A stretch of 64,000 nt of DNA from Motacilla alba alba (taxonomy: Eukaryota; Chordata; Aves; Passeriformes; Motacillidae): the NCBI RefSeq assembly GCF_015832195.1, contig NC_052046.1, positions 38,716,911-38,780,910 of the forward strand, given 5' to 3'. This document shows positions 36,441 through 49,940 of this stretch, one piece after another; positions within the stretch are counted from its first letter, which is position 1, and every line of letters starts with the position of its first letter. The translations under genes were made by a program, and so were the position numbers. The notes beneath the pieces were generated by a model. That model was not told where the DNA came from. It saw only the letters and a program-made list of their open reading frames with translations, and did no database searches.

Positions 36441-39400
36441 TCTTGTGATATTGTGTTTTAGGATAGAGTGACCACAAAATGACAGTGATGACAAGTTAGA
36501 TATGAAGCAGATATTGTGCTGTGGTGTAGGGCTTAGATAGCAATGTCCCAGAGTTGGCCTGGAACTGACTAGGGGAGAATTCTCAGATTAAATTTAGAAA
36601 ACTGAGTACCTGACTTATCAAAAATCTGCAAAATTACTGGATATGATTTTAAAAAAGACAAATATGTAAATACATTAGTTTTATAAGTAACAAGCAAGTC
36701 AGTTGAGAATTTTATATGAAATAAGACTATATGAAATTATTTTCAAAAAAACAGGCAAACTATTATCAAGAAGAAATAGCTACAAAGGCCAAGGAAATTT
36801 TAGGGACATTTTTTAGAAAGAGATTAGTCGTCTCATGACAAGGACAATGTAAACAGCACCTGTGGAGAGAAAATTATTTACCTTTTCTGGGTTATTCCTG
36901 TTCTTTCCCTGCAGATATCAACAGCAGCACCTATGAAGGAAAAACAACAGGATGCTAAAGTGAGAAAGGCTTTTTCATTGTTACACTGGGAAAGCATAAT
37001 TTGCTCTAAGAACATCTTGGGTAAAATAAATTATAACTTAGACAAGGTCAGTTCTCTTTGACATCTTCCATGTGTTCATCTCAGTCATGCAAAAAAGAAA
37101 AAGAAAGATAAAACGAGGAAAGGAGGTGTAAATAAAAAACCCAAATTATTTCCAGTAGGGTGAGACTCTTACATATCTGTCAGGACCATAAGATTGCGTG
37201 TAACAGAGCCGCTGCCTGTACCTCAAGAATGTTTTTATTTTCATCTGTGAGTTAGAGTCAGTTCACCTGCACAGGTACATCAGATCTCACTGTTACATAC
37301 CTGCATGTGTGAAATTGCACTTGACTTTTGAGATGGTCTGAGAACCATTGGCATGCAGAAATAATGAAAACGTGGAAGTAGGTTAGAAGTATCCTGTAAA
37401 ATGTTCTTGGCTTGTAGTCTACTCAAGCTTCCATTCTACTCAGAAACAATCATAAAAGCTTGCTAGCATGCACTTTCATTTAACCACTACGATGAACCAA
37501 TTACATTAATTTAGCTGATGTCTTGCACCCAGAGGTTCTGTTCCAAGTGCTTTTATGACATCTGAAAGCAGAACAAGCCTCAGGTGGCCACCTTTAGAAG
37601 TCAGAGATACAATAAGGCTAATAATGTCAGAAAGGAGACTAAAGTGATGAGACAGGCAGTTAGGCAGGTGGTGCCTTACTGAGGCAGGTGTGCAAGCTGA
37701 TGTTACTTAAGGTATTGAATCTGATGCTGGAAGACAGGGAAGACAGCTCATTTATAACAGATTCAAGATTTGTGGAATCATAGTGCCTGACTGTTGAAAA
37801 ATTTAGCAACAAACACACTTAAAATGTGGTGTTGCACTGCTTGACCTCAGGCTGGTGTCACTCCACATCCTGTCTGCAAGTCTAAAGTTCATGATCAAAG
37901 CCAGAAAAAGCTGCAAAAAACCCCAAAACAGGTGGGTTGTGTTTCTGGGGAATGCTAAGGTTTAGGAACCCACTCTCCCAGTTTTTACTCACAGTAACAT
38001 TCTTCTAACTGCATGTTTGAGTTTATCTGTGCCAAACATGAGAAACAGCATGAGACAGACTTGAAAGTAGCACTGCCACTTGAACAAGTCCTTCTTGAAC
38101 AGTAAGTTGAGGAAATGGTTGCAGAAGTATTACTGATAAACCTGACTGATACAGACTATTAAAAAAACAACTCTGAACCAATTCACTGAGATCACCAGAT
38201 ATTGTCCAAACAGTTCCAAGGTCAAACCTCCTTGGTTTCAAAAGGGTAAAAAGTTAGTATACTTTCCAGAAGTCTAATTCTGCTTATTGCCCAAGTATTT
38301 GGAAAAAAATGGCTGATGTTTGGGGAAGAATAAAGAATTTGCATGTAGCACAATAATTGTGAAAAAATGTGTGGGAAATCTGTTGTGGAGATGGAAAAAA
38401 AAATAAACCTCCAGTATTGTTGAATATAGGGGAATCATAAACCTGTTAGGAGGCTACAGTTTCAAAAGAACAGTTCTGGTTTCTCTTGCATTGTTCTCAT
38501 CTGTTTGCATGAACATGCAAAGCCAAAACGTCTTCTTCAAGCAGAGAAGACCCTCCCTGTTAACTCTCAGTCACACAGCATCCAGCCAGAAATACCGAAA
38601 AATCTCTTCATGTTCATGCTCCTCACAACCAAACAATACACTGTCTGATTAGCAAAGCTTACTGCCTTGCAGCATCTCAGCTTCAGAGTGAAGTTCCTGC
38701 AGTGGAAACACAGGGTGTGGCTTTAGATTAGCAAAATGAAAAGACAGAGACCATGGTGCAGTGGTTCTTCATTTCACATCACACACTGCTGTCTGACAGG
38801 GGCTCCTTGCCATGAGAGTATTTGCCTGACAACCTGCCTGGGGATGCCAAGAACTCTGTGCTCCTTAGAGAAGCAAGTCCTGGGATAGCAGGGTCAGCAC
38901 AGCTGGGCATCATGACACTTTCTCAGCTGAAGGGACAGGCTGAAAATAGTCTGAGACTTCTGTCCTCTTAGTTTCTAGTCTAATAAACTGTAACCCTTTG
39001 TGTGTCCGTCCCCAGCAAGAAGGTAGGAGAGATGAGCCAGCCCACCCTGCATACACCTGAAACTCATGGATCTGAAGTGATTCTAGCAAAATAGCAATTT
39101 ATGAAAGGGACATCATAGGATATTCACAGTAACACGCAAATGGCCTGCTCTGATCTCTTGGGTCCACTGTGCATTTTTAAAACTGATTCATTTTGAATGA
39201 CTGATTTGTAAAATTCTGTATGACTACAGAGTCATAACTATAGGCTGAAGAAGAAAGCAACGTATGAGGAAACTGTCTGTATGTTGAGAGTGCTCATATT
39301 CAAATACTCAGGGTAGCCAGCCATACATGGTAACTCTCTATTGACTGTACTTGGAAGCCATCAAAAACAATCCTACAGGCTGCAGGAGAGCTTCCCACTG

Positions 39401-42400
39401 TGCATGAAAAGCATGCCTGGCTGTCATCCTGCATCTAGGAGCACTCAACTTTTTTCCAATGAAGTACTTTTATGCTTACCATTTCAGCACTTGCCCAGAG
39501 CTTAAATATTACAGGACATTTTTTTTTCTGATGGATATTTTGATAAAGGCTTTCTTAACAGAAGAGCTCTTTGATTTTAATAACCATTTCAAAGACTCTT
39601 TTTCTGATTAGGAGGCAGAGTATTTTCTTACACAGGCCTCTTCAGCTGACGCTTTCTGTTTTAGTTACTTTCACAAATTCACCCTCTTGTCATACAGCTT
39701 CTTCAGGTCTCATTCATTTTATTCAATACTTGCTGACAGTGTCTGGGCTTCTCATTTCAGCATCGCTCTTCAGAAATGCAATTGACTTTAAGTACTACTC
39801 TATTCTTCAGGTCATTTAATTGCAGTGCATTGAGCCCTTTTGAAGGTGACAGCTCTGCAAATTCAAAGAGCTCTGATCAGTTCAGAAAAACTGCTTTAAA
39901 ATGTAACTTTTCCTGACATTACAGAACCTTCTGTTAAAACTTTTTCCATTTTCCAGACTATCATTTTGTTTTTGAACAGAAGTTTCTTTTCTTTGAGTTT
40001 CAGCAACAACTTCTAACTTTCCTATTTTTCACCCATCTTACCTAATCTTTCAAACTGCTTCACTATATTTCATATTATTGTAAGCTTTTTTGCCTTCCTG
40101 CCCGGTTCAACCCTGTGGAGTGATATGGCCTTTTGTAATTCCTTTCCTGCAGTGCTTTGCACAGAGGAAGGCACTACCTTTCACCCAAAGCTATAACAAA
40201 TATCTGAAATTAGAAGGAGTGCATCCCCGTGTGGTGCAAAGCCTGGGCAGAGCTCAGAGGAGAAGCAGGATGCAGCTTGGAGGCTGCTGCTGCATAGCAC
40301 CTCATCCTCTCTCCAGGCTGGCCACTCATCATCCCTGAAGGGCAGGGGTCTCTGAGCAGAGCTGTGATCCCTCTCTGCTGCAACCCAGCCTGGGGGCTTT
40401 GCCCTGCTCAGTGTCTGCCTGACTCCTGCCTGTCCAGACAGAATGGAGTGTTCTCCCTGCAGGGAGGGCAGCCAGCAGGCTGCTTTTGAAAGGGGCCATC
40501 TGCCCCTGCTGTTCTCTCCCCTTTCATTCTCTGCCTCTCAAAATATAGGACTGTGAGGCCAGCAATTGCTTCAAGAGTGAGAAATGAAGTGGCTTAGCAG
40601 TGGCTACTTCTTTTATGGATAAAAGATCTGGAGAACAGGATTTTCTTTACTAATGAAAAATTGTGTAAGATTTTTCTTCTATTGTTGCTCCTCTAATATC
40701 AATATTCATAGTTACAGATTTCCTGCTCCTCTGAGCTCTTCTTGTTAACTCAGGAAAAAAAAATAAAAGAAAAAAGGTGTAGAATACAAGTGAGCATTCA
40801 CAGCTCTGGGAGCAACTGGATGTTCGTGGTTCCCACAAGTGAAGCATCTACCATCTTGAAAGGCATATGCATATGACATAATGTAATCACAGCAACAGCA
40901 AGATTTTGAAATGGACAAGTTCTATTGTTCCATCATGTTCTTCCCCAGTCCCTTTCTGTATTATTTCAGGTCAAGATTTTTAAGTTTGCTTTCAGATTTG
41001 TTTTCTTTCCAATATTTACTAATGCAGTTATTGGAGTGTATTTTCCCCCCAGTAGTGTTTGCAGGGTAGTAGGAAATGTCATGATTAACAAACCAGTCTG
41101 CATTAAATGTGATTTATCTCTTTACATGCAAGATCTCAGCCATACATCAGGAGACCCTTGGGGAATTGACACCCAGAAAATATGTCTCTGAAAGGCTATT
41201 GCCATACAACTATAATTGGATTATGAAACTTCCCAGTACATCTAGGGAGTCAAACTGTAAAACCTCTCTTAAAGGAAGGTCACCTTCAGTTCTGGTTTCT
41301 CAAGTCACACTCTGGACTGTTTTTTGCCCTCCACTGTCAATCTCTGCCATTTTTTGTGGCTTTGTGCCTTCAACTTCACCTTTACAGAATGCAACCTCAG
41401 CTTGTATCTCACTCCTCTTCAGTGCACAGTAAAAAAAACCTAAAAATATATATATATACTTCACTTTATCCCACAAACAAAGGCCACAAGCTCCTTTTTT
41501 TTTTTTTTTTCCAGCCAGGAAATTTTTCAATAATAGAAGTTATAAAATAGAATAGAAGATTATAGAACAGTAGAAGGATCTGAAAGGGTTACTGAAACCA
41601 ATGTGTTTCAAAACCCCTGAAAAAAATATAAATCAAAGCATAGCACTGCTGAGTAATTAGCAAAGGTACTAAGTCAACTTGCTGAGCAATTTTCACTATC
41701 AGACACAACTGACATGGGAAGAAATGGAAAGAACACTAACTGGTAATTAAATAGGGTTGCTTGAATCCAGAATCAGGCAGAACCCTCTGTAGCTGAGCAG
41801 GGAAGAACTAACCTTTTTGTAGAGAACCTGGTATTTACTTGGGTGACTGAATCCAAAAGAAAATACAAAAGAATTGAAGAACAATGAAGGCAGTTCTTTG
41901 CTGCATTTCTGTATTTTAAAATCTGAAATGAATAATAGACGAAACCATTCTGTAAAGACAGGTACCAAGCAGCAGCAAATACCAGAACACAGGACAGCTC
42001 AGTAACTGTAGCTCCTGCTCCTTGGGATGATAATCAGAGATGCTCCTCCCAGCCAGATCCTGTTAATGCTTCACAAATATCTATGTGCTTAACATAAGTC
42101 AAAGAGAGAAAAATCATACTGTCTTTTAAAAACACAGCCTTTAAAACAATGGTGTCTACAAATATGTGGCTTTGTAAAATAAAATAAAAGCCAGACAAAT
42201 ATTACACAGTAATTTTTGTTTCTTTCTTGCTACAGTCTCTGGGCTAGAGTAGTCAAGTGAGTTAAGTGTATGAGTGAAAATGTAGAAAGGTATCTTAAAG
42301 TTTCAGAGAGGTATCAGTCAGAGGTATCTGACTATCCCCCGCTGGCTCGTTTACACACATGAGTTTCAGATCTGCAGACGTGGCAGATGTGTGTGCTGAA

Positions 42401-43059
42401 TGCGGCAAGCAAGGCTTGCAGCTCCTCTGGAATGGAATCTGCATGACAACAGTATAATCATAGCTTCCTTAAGTACCTTGAGCACAATGTTATGCATTTC
42501 AGTGGGGACATGCTAGATATAACCTAACACAAGGGGTAACGTGTAATAATAAGAATTGAGGGGATTCTTTCTCTATTTTTTTTTTTTTTTGGTGATGTTC
42601 TGCACAGTACCTACAGCCTGGAATGTGAACTATGCTAATGTCTAAAACAAAATCTTCAGGAAAACTCTACACTCACACTTGTTTAAATAAATAATATGTA
42701 GTACAGAAGTGCCTATTCCCTGAGTTGCATGCATTCATGAAATGAAAGATGACTTGCAGAAGAGGTCACTGTAAAGCAATATTATCTGAGCTTTTATTAG
42801 AACCTGGTGCTCTAATGCTAGACAATAGCATCATTCACAAGGGAATAGAATAAAAGCTTGTGGGCATATGAATAGGGAGTGTTGTACAATTACAGAAACA
42901 CCTGTGCTAAATAACCTTGCAGTCATCCCCTAGGAAAATATGCATGCTCAACAGTCCCAAAATTTATCTTGTGTATATTAAGTTACAGCATAAAAGCATG
43001 GTATGATAAAACAGGGTAAAAATATTCTTCAAGGTCATATATGTAAAACCTATGGGTTT

Positions 43060-43107
43060 ACCTCTGGTTTTTTTTCCCCCTCCTACCTCTGTTTTTTTTC
43101 CCCCTCC
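43060..43107. repeat. 24-bp tandem duplication
   Basis: TACCTCTG followed by T8 and CCCCCTCC occurs at 43060-43083 and again at 43084-43107, with one base inserted or substituted near the T run. It forms a polypyrimidine tract of nearly 50 bases. Confidence 0.85.
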
Positions 43108-44019
43108 TAAACACTGTCTGCAGTGTTAAGCCACATTTAGCTTCTGAGACAGCAGAGACCTCCCTCTACATAAAGAAACATTTCTTTTCATCATGCCATG
43201 GTGGCAAGGATATCCCTTCTGATTTTTAGCAGCTTAGTCTCTAGCCTTCTTGTTCTGAAATCCTGTTCAAAGCTTGCCAGAACAATGGCAGTCCTGATAC
43301 CACTTTATGAAAAAGGTGTTTCTTTACCCCCTAATTTTTCATGACCTCCTGCATTTATGAGCCTCAGAAATGCTACCTGCCAGAACGAGTAGTGCTGCAG
43401 AGAGGTTACTGGCAGCCCCCAAGGCAAAAGACTTTTGATTAGCGATCTGTCAATCTTTCAGAAACTCATGCATCATACAGACAGAGATATTTCAGTCTTA
43501 AGTGATGCTTAGCATTAGCAATTAGCACAGCTTGTGCTCACACGCATTCAAGTGTGCACATGAAGTCTGTGTTGCGGGTTTCTCTCTAACAGTGCAGACA
43601 CAGCTTGGCTGCCAAATTAAAGACAAAGTATCCTTCATGGGTCACTGTTTGGCCTAAAGGATGTTATAAATCTCACATGGCTACAAGTTGTACTATTTAA
43701 GCACAGGAGATTGCTATAGGGGTGAGCATTTATAAAGGTGGGGCTTCTGTTTCTAAAAACTTCAAATCTGTGTCTGTCCTGTTTCACACATAGAATGACC
43801 CTCCCTTAAATGTACAGAAAGTGCAGAAGGAGATTCTCTGTCACTCAGCCACAATTAAGTTTAATTGACTACAGTTACCTACCTTCCCCTCTTTTTCTCC
43901 TTCTCCTTTAAACCAAAGAAAAATTAGTCCTTAGCACAGGGTTGAACCAGTTAGAGAGCAGAAAGATCAGATCAGTAAGTCTGGTCAGCTGGCAGGACAG
44001 AATAGAAACTCTTGAAAAA

Positions 44020-44260
44020 TAGAATCATAGACTAATTTGACTTGGACAGGACCTTAAAAATCATCTTCCCATGGCAAGTCCCCTGCCATGGGAAGGGACA
44101 CCTTCCACTAGACTAGGTTACTATGGGCCCCATCCAGACTGGACCTGAACACTTCCAGGGATGGAGTTTTCACAAATTCTCTGGGTAGTATGTTTCAGCA
44201 TCTTGCCACTTCATCAAAGGTGAAGAATTTCTTCCTAATATCTAATCCAAGTCCATCTGA
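44020..44260 (-). repeat. CR1 LINE 3'-end fragment
   Basis: TAGAATCATAGACTAATTTG, then GGACCTTAAAAATCATCTTC, CCCTGCCATGGGAAGGGACA, CCTTCCACTAGACTAGGTTA and CTTCCTAATATCTAATCCAA, all in the order of a CR1 3' region read in antisense. It is about 240 bp, 5'-truncated, with no coding capacity. Confidence 0.92.
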
Positions 44261-47200
44261 TACAGGACTTTATACAGAGTAAAAAGGCAGAAATTAGGAT
44301 TTTCCAGATGATCCATGCACATGGCTACAATACAAGGACTGAATTTGCAGTCAGATCTGTAGCAAGAACCAGCTTAAAAGGGGAATGGGCAGTGCTAGTG
44401 ACATCTCCTATACCCAAAGACAGGAGAGAATCTCTTCTGTGTTCTGAAGTGCGAAAGAAAGGGAAAGGATACCGTGGTTGTGAAGCTGTCCCTGTTAAGC
44501 TGTTCTGAGGCCAAGAAGCTTTCCCTAATTATGACTTGGAGCAGCTTACTTGGTCTTCACCTGCACACCTTAATTTCTTGACTCTAAATGTCACTACTGT
44601 CTGTGCCAGGAGATTTTATGAGTAGGTATGTCCTTTATCAAATGCTGATATTGCAGTTCTGTGGCCATGCTGTAGATCACAGGCATTGGCAGTGCTAACA
44701 AGCTAGCTGAAAATTTGTTGCTAACTCTTGGGATGACTACTGGAGCAACATTTCCACTAATTTTACAAAATTAATTGTGACACAAAGAGCCTGAATTCTC
44801 CTTATACATCTTTGAGTAGCCCATGCAAACCCTTACCTATTACTTTTCAGGATCCCAGCCTAAAATGCAGTGGTAGTTAAAGGATGAGAAATGTTAAATA
44901 GCCATGTGTATCAATATTAGATGCTCTTAGAAATTATTCTAAAAATAATTATCATCCCTGAAGCAAAAAACTCAAGCTGAAAAAAGGAGCAGATTTTACC
45001 ATCAAGTTAATTGAAACAAGTCTGCACTTTACCTAGTATGAGCTTAACACATCCTCCTAGTGATCAAAGTGAAATCTTCCAGGTAGGTAGCACCTTCCAG
45101 AGGGAGTCAGGAGAGAACTGCATTTTAGCATTTCAATTTGCAATGGGCAAACACCAAGTGAACACTTCGATAGCTCAGATTCTATTACACCAGTTTGGCC
45201 TGCCCATATAAAAATAAACCTTGTAGAGACATCTTTTTTTACTTTTTCTCTTCCACACTGTAAGTCAAATATCCAGCTTTTGCAAGGAATACAAAGGCAA
45301 CATATTGCTGAGGTAACAGGAAAACTATAATGGCTTTGCATTTATAGAAAACAAGGGGAGGACAAGACAGCTTATCTGGCAGCTTTTCTACCTTCATTTT
45401 CATTAAAAAAAAAGATTGTAGGAGGAAGAATTTGAAGCGTAGGCACAAATAATCAATCCAGATTCTAGCTAGAAAGTAAGGGCAGATAGGTTTTTTGTGT
45501 GGAAGACTTAAGAGAGAAGAAGCTGCATATTATTCAATCAAACATCTTCTTTACTTTGGTACATTAGGAAGCAGACTCAGAAGGAAACTTGCAGAAAAAG
45601 CAAAGTGACCACATATTTCCTCAGTCGGATTCTTAATCTGGCTTAAACTTCCATCAACTTTCTTTTCCCATGAGCCAAAGGGAGTGCATAATATGTATAC
45701 CTATAAGGCCACCCCCTGTTCCCTACCCCCACCAAATGATCTACCAAAGTGATTTCGCTTTGAGTCCCTGCTGCACTTACAGCTTGAGGCTTCAGCTCCA
45801 GAACAACTTTCCAGCACTTGTGTAATGCAAGAAAGAGGGCTAGTATGAGGAAGTATCCTGCTATTCCATCTGTAATTGTCACTCTCCTCTAAAGTGTTAT
45901 CTCATGCAGAGCTTCAGAAGGTGTGAGAAAACAACCATTACCTTTATTAAAGAAAGGACATAATCTAATAAAAACTTCTGTTTTTTTTTCAGGGGGAATG
46001 AAAACATTCTTTGAAAATATTCCCTACTGAATCTTGAGACGGTATAGCCAGGCTTACAAAACATTCTGATTAAGGATAAAATGCTGATTCATTCCTATTA
46101 TCTGTTATGTTTATTATTTCCAGGAAGTGGTTTATAACACAGTTGGCACCAATACTCACAATCATATATAACACATCAGCACAATGGCTGTATCATTTTT
46201 ACCAGCCCTCGCTTGAGTTATAGTAATGCCTGCTGGCATTGTCTTGTTACAGGAAGCTTGTCTCAGCAGTTCTGATTCTGTATAAACCATTTGTTTAGGA
46301 GATTATTATAACTTCACCATAAACATTTTTCTGGGGTTTAATTATTATTATTAGCAGAAGTAATGCTAATAATTTCTTAAATTTATATTTTGTCTTTCAT
46401 CCCAAGAATCCCCAGGCACTTCCAGAAATGAAGAGAATACCACTACCTTAGTAAACCCTCAGCAATGGTACTTTTCAGGCTAAAACAAAGCATGCTGAAT
46501 TGTATCAGATTTTTTTTTTTTTTTTTTTGTGGAGGAGGAAATGTGTTTAACACTTTCTTATGAGCAAGAAGTCAGGTACACTTATCTGTATATCCATCCC
46601 CTCTACATATGTAGTGAGACCAAGATTGCATACAATGAGTTCTTACTCATGAATGCTACTTAATTTCAACTTTTATATTAATGTTTTTAATAGTATTTAA
46701 TGCATTAAGGTTTGTGTTCTTAACAAAACTTGTAATCCAAATAATTACCATTTTATGGATACTTGAAATTAAACAAGAAATACTCATTTGCTTGCCTGAA
46801 TGGATAGCCAGGTGAGACACTGATTGAGGGAGACTTGTGAAGTGGGCTTAAACAGGTCTGTCTAAATGAGCAGGAGAATTAAGAATCAAAGAAGAATCTA
46901 CACTTCTGCTGTATACTCTCTAAGGAGCCAAGTCAGATATTCCAAATACATAAACTGCTTTCTCTATACATGATTAGACTTACAAGCCATTAAGATAAAT
47001 TAAGCAATTCCTACAAAACCCCAAAGGACAGAAAGTCTCACATTAAAGACTGTCTGCCTAGAATAGCTGTGATCCATTGAATTTAAGGAGGAATGTTTGG
47101 CATTCTTAAACATATACCACCAGTAAACTCAGAAGTTAAGACTAGTCTGGTGATGAAGAAGATTTTAGCAGGTAAGATTGCTGCAGTGTGCTGTTGCTGG

Positions 47201-47575
47201 ACTTTTCCTTGAACAAGACAGGTGCAGTATTCTCCAGGGATGACAGTCTGCCTCAGAGTTACAGTAGAGATCTTGCCCAGGAAGTAGAGCTCTAGCAATG
47301 AAGGGTCACACTATGGTTCAGTCTGCAGGGACCAACTATAATTCCAGTTTTTTGCAAAAGTGAGCCCATTAAGCTTTGTAACAGCCAGGAAAAAGTTTAT
47401 TCATCCTTCTGCATTACAGAATCCAATGTGAGAAGTATAGGTCACTTTTTTCTAGCACATGTTCAATAGTGTCCTGTTTCTGTAGTGTCTAAATAAAGCA
47501 GAATGAGTTTGGACATGTGGATCTACTGGAACTGCAGGAAAATGAATCACAACCTGTGACAAAGACATGACCTTA
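44261..47575. other. Unique AT-rich DNA, no gene seen
   Basis: About 3.3 kb. Frames do not exceed 94 codons and are unrecognised. A 19-T run lies at 46510-46528. No retroelement was recognised. Confidence 0.55.
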
Positions 47576-47641
47576 AAATCATAAAATCAGAGTGGCTTGG
47601 GTTGGAAAGGATCTTAAAGTTCAAGTTCCAAACCCCCATGG
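47576..47641 (-). repeat. CR1 LINE 3' scrap
   Basis: AATCATAAAATCAGAGTGGC, then TTGGGTTGGAAAGGATCTTA and AAGTTCAAGTTCCAAACCCC is the terminal ~65 bp of a CR1 in antisense. Beyond 47641 the match stops abruptly, a very short 5'-truncated copy. Confidence 0.85.
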
Positions 47642-49311
47642 CCTGTGAACATTTTCCCTGGGAATTCAAGAGCTGCATGGACCTCTGCCTCATAGAGTAA
47701 CAGCCTCAGTCCAAACTGCCATAGGGAGCATTTCATCCAGATAGTACTCCTTTGGGATCCAAGAGGACATTCATTAACAGGATCCTTGAGACAGGTACCT
47801 TGTTCCTGGATACTGCCCCCCAAAATGGGAAATATATAGATCCAGACTTAAAATGTCCAGAGTCATCCAAAATCATATCCATTATGGAAAACTGTATGAT
47901 AGAGAAATTTAAAAAAAAATTACCACTGAAGGATCATCACTGGGCTAATATCTTTCTTTTCACTATTGAAATTATGAGAGAAGATTTAGGAGGTAGAATT
48001 GTTAGTCTAGCTTGCATCCATAGTCTAGCTTCTGGATGCTAAAAATCTCTGGGCATAATTTCATGGCTGATGATAGCAATGAAATTAAACTAGATAACCA
48101 TAATTAATCTTTCTGGTCTTGAGCTGTGTTAGTTAATTTTGAAAGCACACAGGATTCCTCTGATTACAGTGCTGAAGTATTCAATGCACATGCACAAGTT
48201 ATTTGCTGCAATCTGGTCAACACTTGAACCCAGTGTTAACATAAGGTTCAAAAAATTTCCTTGCTCCATAAGTTTGTGTGTTTTTGAAAAATTTGAATTA
48301 TTCTTAGCAAAATAATAAAATGAAAGAAGGAAAAAAAAAAGATATGATAATGCAGCTCTCCCATTCCCATATTGTCACTTTCACTTACCACTTTTAAATC
48401 CACAGATGGGAGACATAGCAGCCATGGATATGTGACCATGGGAACTGCTGCCCATGGCATATAAAAGATCAAACACAGACCATGGGTAACCTCAGTCTAA
48501 CAGCAGCCAATATTCTCTTTTAAGGTGTAAAATGTTTAAGGCAGTCCATCACACAAATGCAGATTTTTTTTCATATTTTTAGGTCAGTTACTATTAAGAC
48601 CAGGCTGTACCCAAAACAGGACAGGAGAAGGAAATCTGATCTGTATGAAGGCATGCTCAGTCAGAGCCAGTACATTATTTTGATCAGCATTGTAGGGTCA
48701 GTGTTCAAACACTAGACCATTAGGAGGTCACATTTCAGGGTCTTTAAACACATAAGATATACAGAAAGACACCCAATTTCTCCTGAGAGTCCATGGGCCT
48801 AATTTCATTATTCCTGAATAAGCAGGAATACTTTAATTTCTTTTTGGTTGGCCAAAAAAGACTAGAAGACAGTAGATCAATTGTTGGCAACTATTAGCTG
48901 TATTTTTCTTTCTTTTGGATTACTATGATCATGTTAGTGTTTGGCCATGTTTTTTACACCCTTTTACATAGTAAAAGTACCCAGCTTTTCAGCAATTACT
49001 TTTGTAATTAGGATGGCTGTTTTCTTCAGACTCACAAATATAAGAAGATTCTTTAAAACAGAATCTTGTTTGAAATATGTTGCAGAACAGAATTTTTATA
49101 AATGAAAACTGAATTTTGCGTCTCTTTTCTGAAGAATTAATGAGATAATCCAAAGTTATCAGACAATCTGGTGATCACTTTGTAGTTCCTGTTTTATGCA
49201 ATAAACTGTTCTAGGTTTCACAACAGGCCCATCTTAAACACCTGTTTCAATTTGAATTTTTTCAGATAGCTGAATTATCAGCTATGTGAAAGTAATGCTC
49301 AGGATCTCTTA

Positions 49312-49323
49312 CCAGCAGAGGGC
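49312..49323 (+). promoter_or_regulatory. CTCF-like core motif
   Basis: CCAGCAGAGGGC matches the published CTCF core consensus CCASYAGRKGGC at all 12 positions. It lies in unique, otherwise AT-rich DNA. CTCF is a zinc-finger insulator and loop-anchor protein conserved in birds. Sequence alone cannot show occupancy, and roughly 0.1 such perfect matches would be expected by chance in a window this size under equal base frequencies. Confidence 0.4.
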
Positions 49324-49595
49324 AAAAAACCTTAAGTTCTTTGCCAGACTAAGACATTGGTGTTTTCTCAAGGCACACATCACCATCCCCATATTACCAC
49401 CAAACATCAGTTTCAGTGCACTGTTCCACTCACTCAGACTAATTAACTTGTCTTGCCAAGAGTTACAATTCATCAGCACCATATGGCTGGTGGAAAATAA
49501 ACTAGCTATTATTTGCACATCTGCTGAGTAATATTATGTTAAAACATTACACGCACAATTATGTTCAATTATATTAAACAAATCTACATATTTAA

Positions 49596-49622
49596 AATAA
49601 ATAAATAAATAAATAAATAAAA
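49596..49622. repeat. (AAAT)n microsatellite
   Basis: About six uninterrupted AAAT units. It is probably length-polymorphic. Confidence 0.95.
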
Positions 49623-49910
49623 TCTAATGTAAATTTAACTAATTCATGTAATGCTGCATCTCCAGGGCTTGCACATCTTTAGTTACAGGGAGTTTAGTGC
49701 AGGGACTTTAGTGCAGGGTAACAGATGTTGCTATTTTATTAATTGGACATAATATGTTTAAAATGTCAAGTGCAGAACAATAATTTCAAAATGGATATTC
49801 ATTTTAGGCAAATAAATAAAAGTCAAAGTTTTTTAAAAACATCAGAGGAGTTGCACAAAATCTATCATGCCAATATATAGTCTTTAACGCATGGCAAAAC
49901 TTGGGCAACA

Positions 49911-49940
49911 CATGGCAACACATGGCAACACATGGCAAAA
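49911..49940. repeat. 10-bp tandem repeat (CATGGCAACA)
   Basis: Two perfect CATGGCAACA units (49911-49930) precede a third with one change at the end (CATGGCAAAA). A partial unit (GGCAACA) precedes them at 49904-49910. This is a minisatellite seed. Confidence 0.9.

Larger units (their letters stand above)
35386..44019. other. Unique AT-rich DNA with one CR1 scrap, no gene seen
   Basis: About 8.6 kb. A CR1 scrap lies at 36352-36440. The stretch 40200-40520 is GC-richer (repeated GCTGCTGC, CTGCCTG and GGGCAGG words) but matches no repeat I know. A 161-codon + frame at 35759-36244 has no recognisable domain. Simple sequence occurs at 41444-41456 (AT repeat), 41495-41511 (T run) and 43060-43107 (tandem duplication). 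Confidence 0.55.

Noticed and set aside
41560..41625. Possible CR1 tail (TAGAACAGTAGAAGGATCTG)
   Set aside because: Only a vague resemblance to AGAATCATAGAA...GG; the diagnostic GGTTGGAAGGGACC block is absent.
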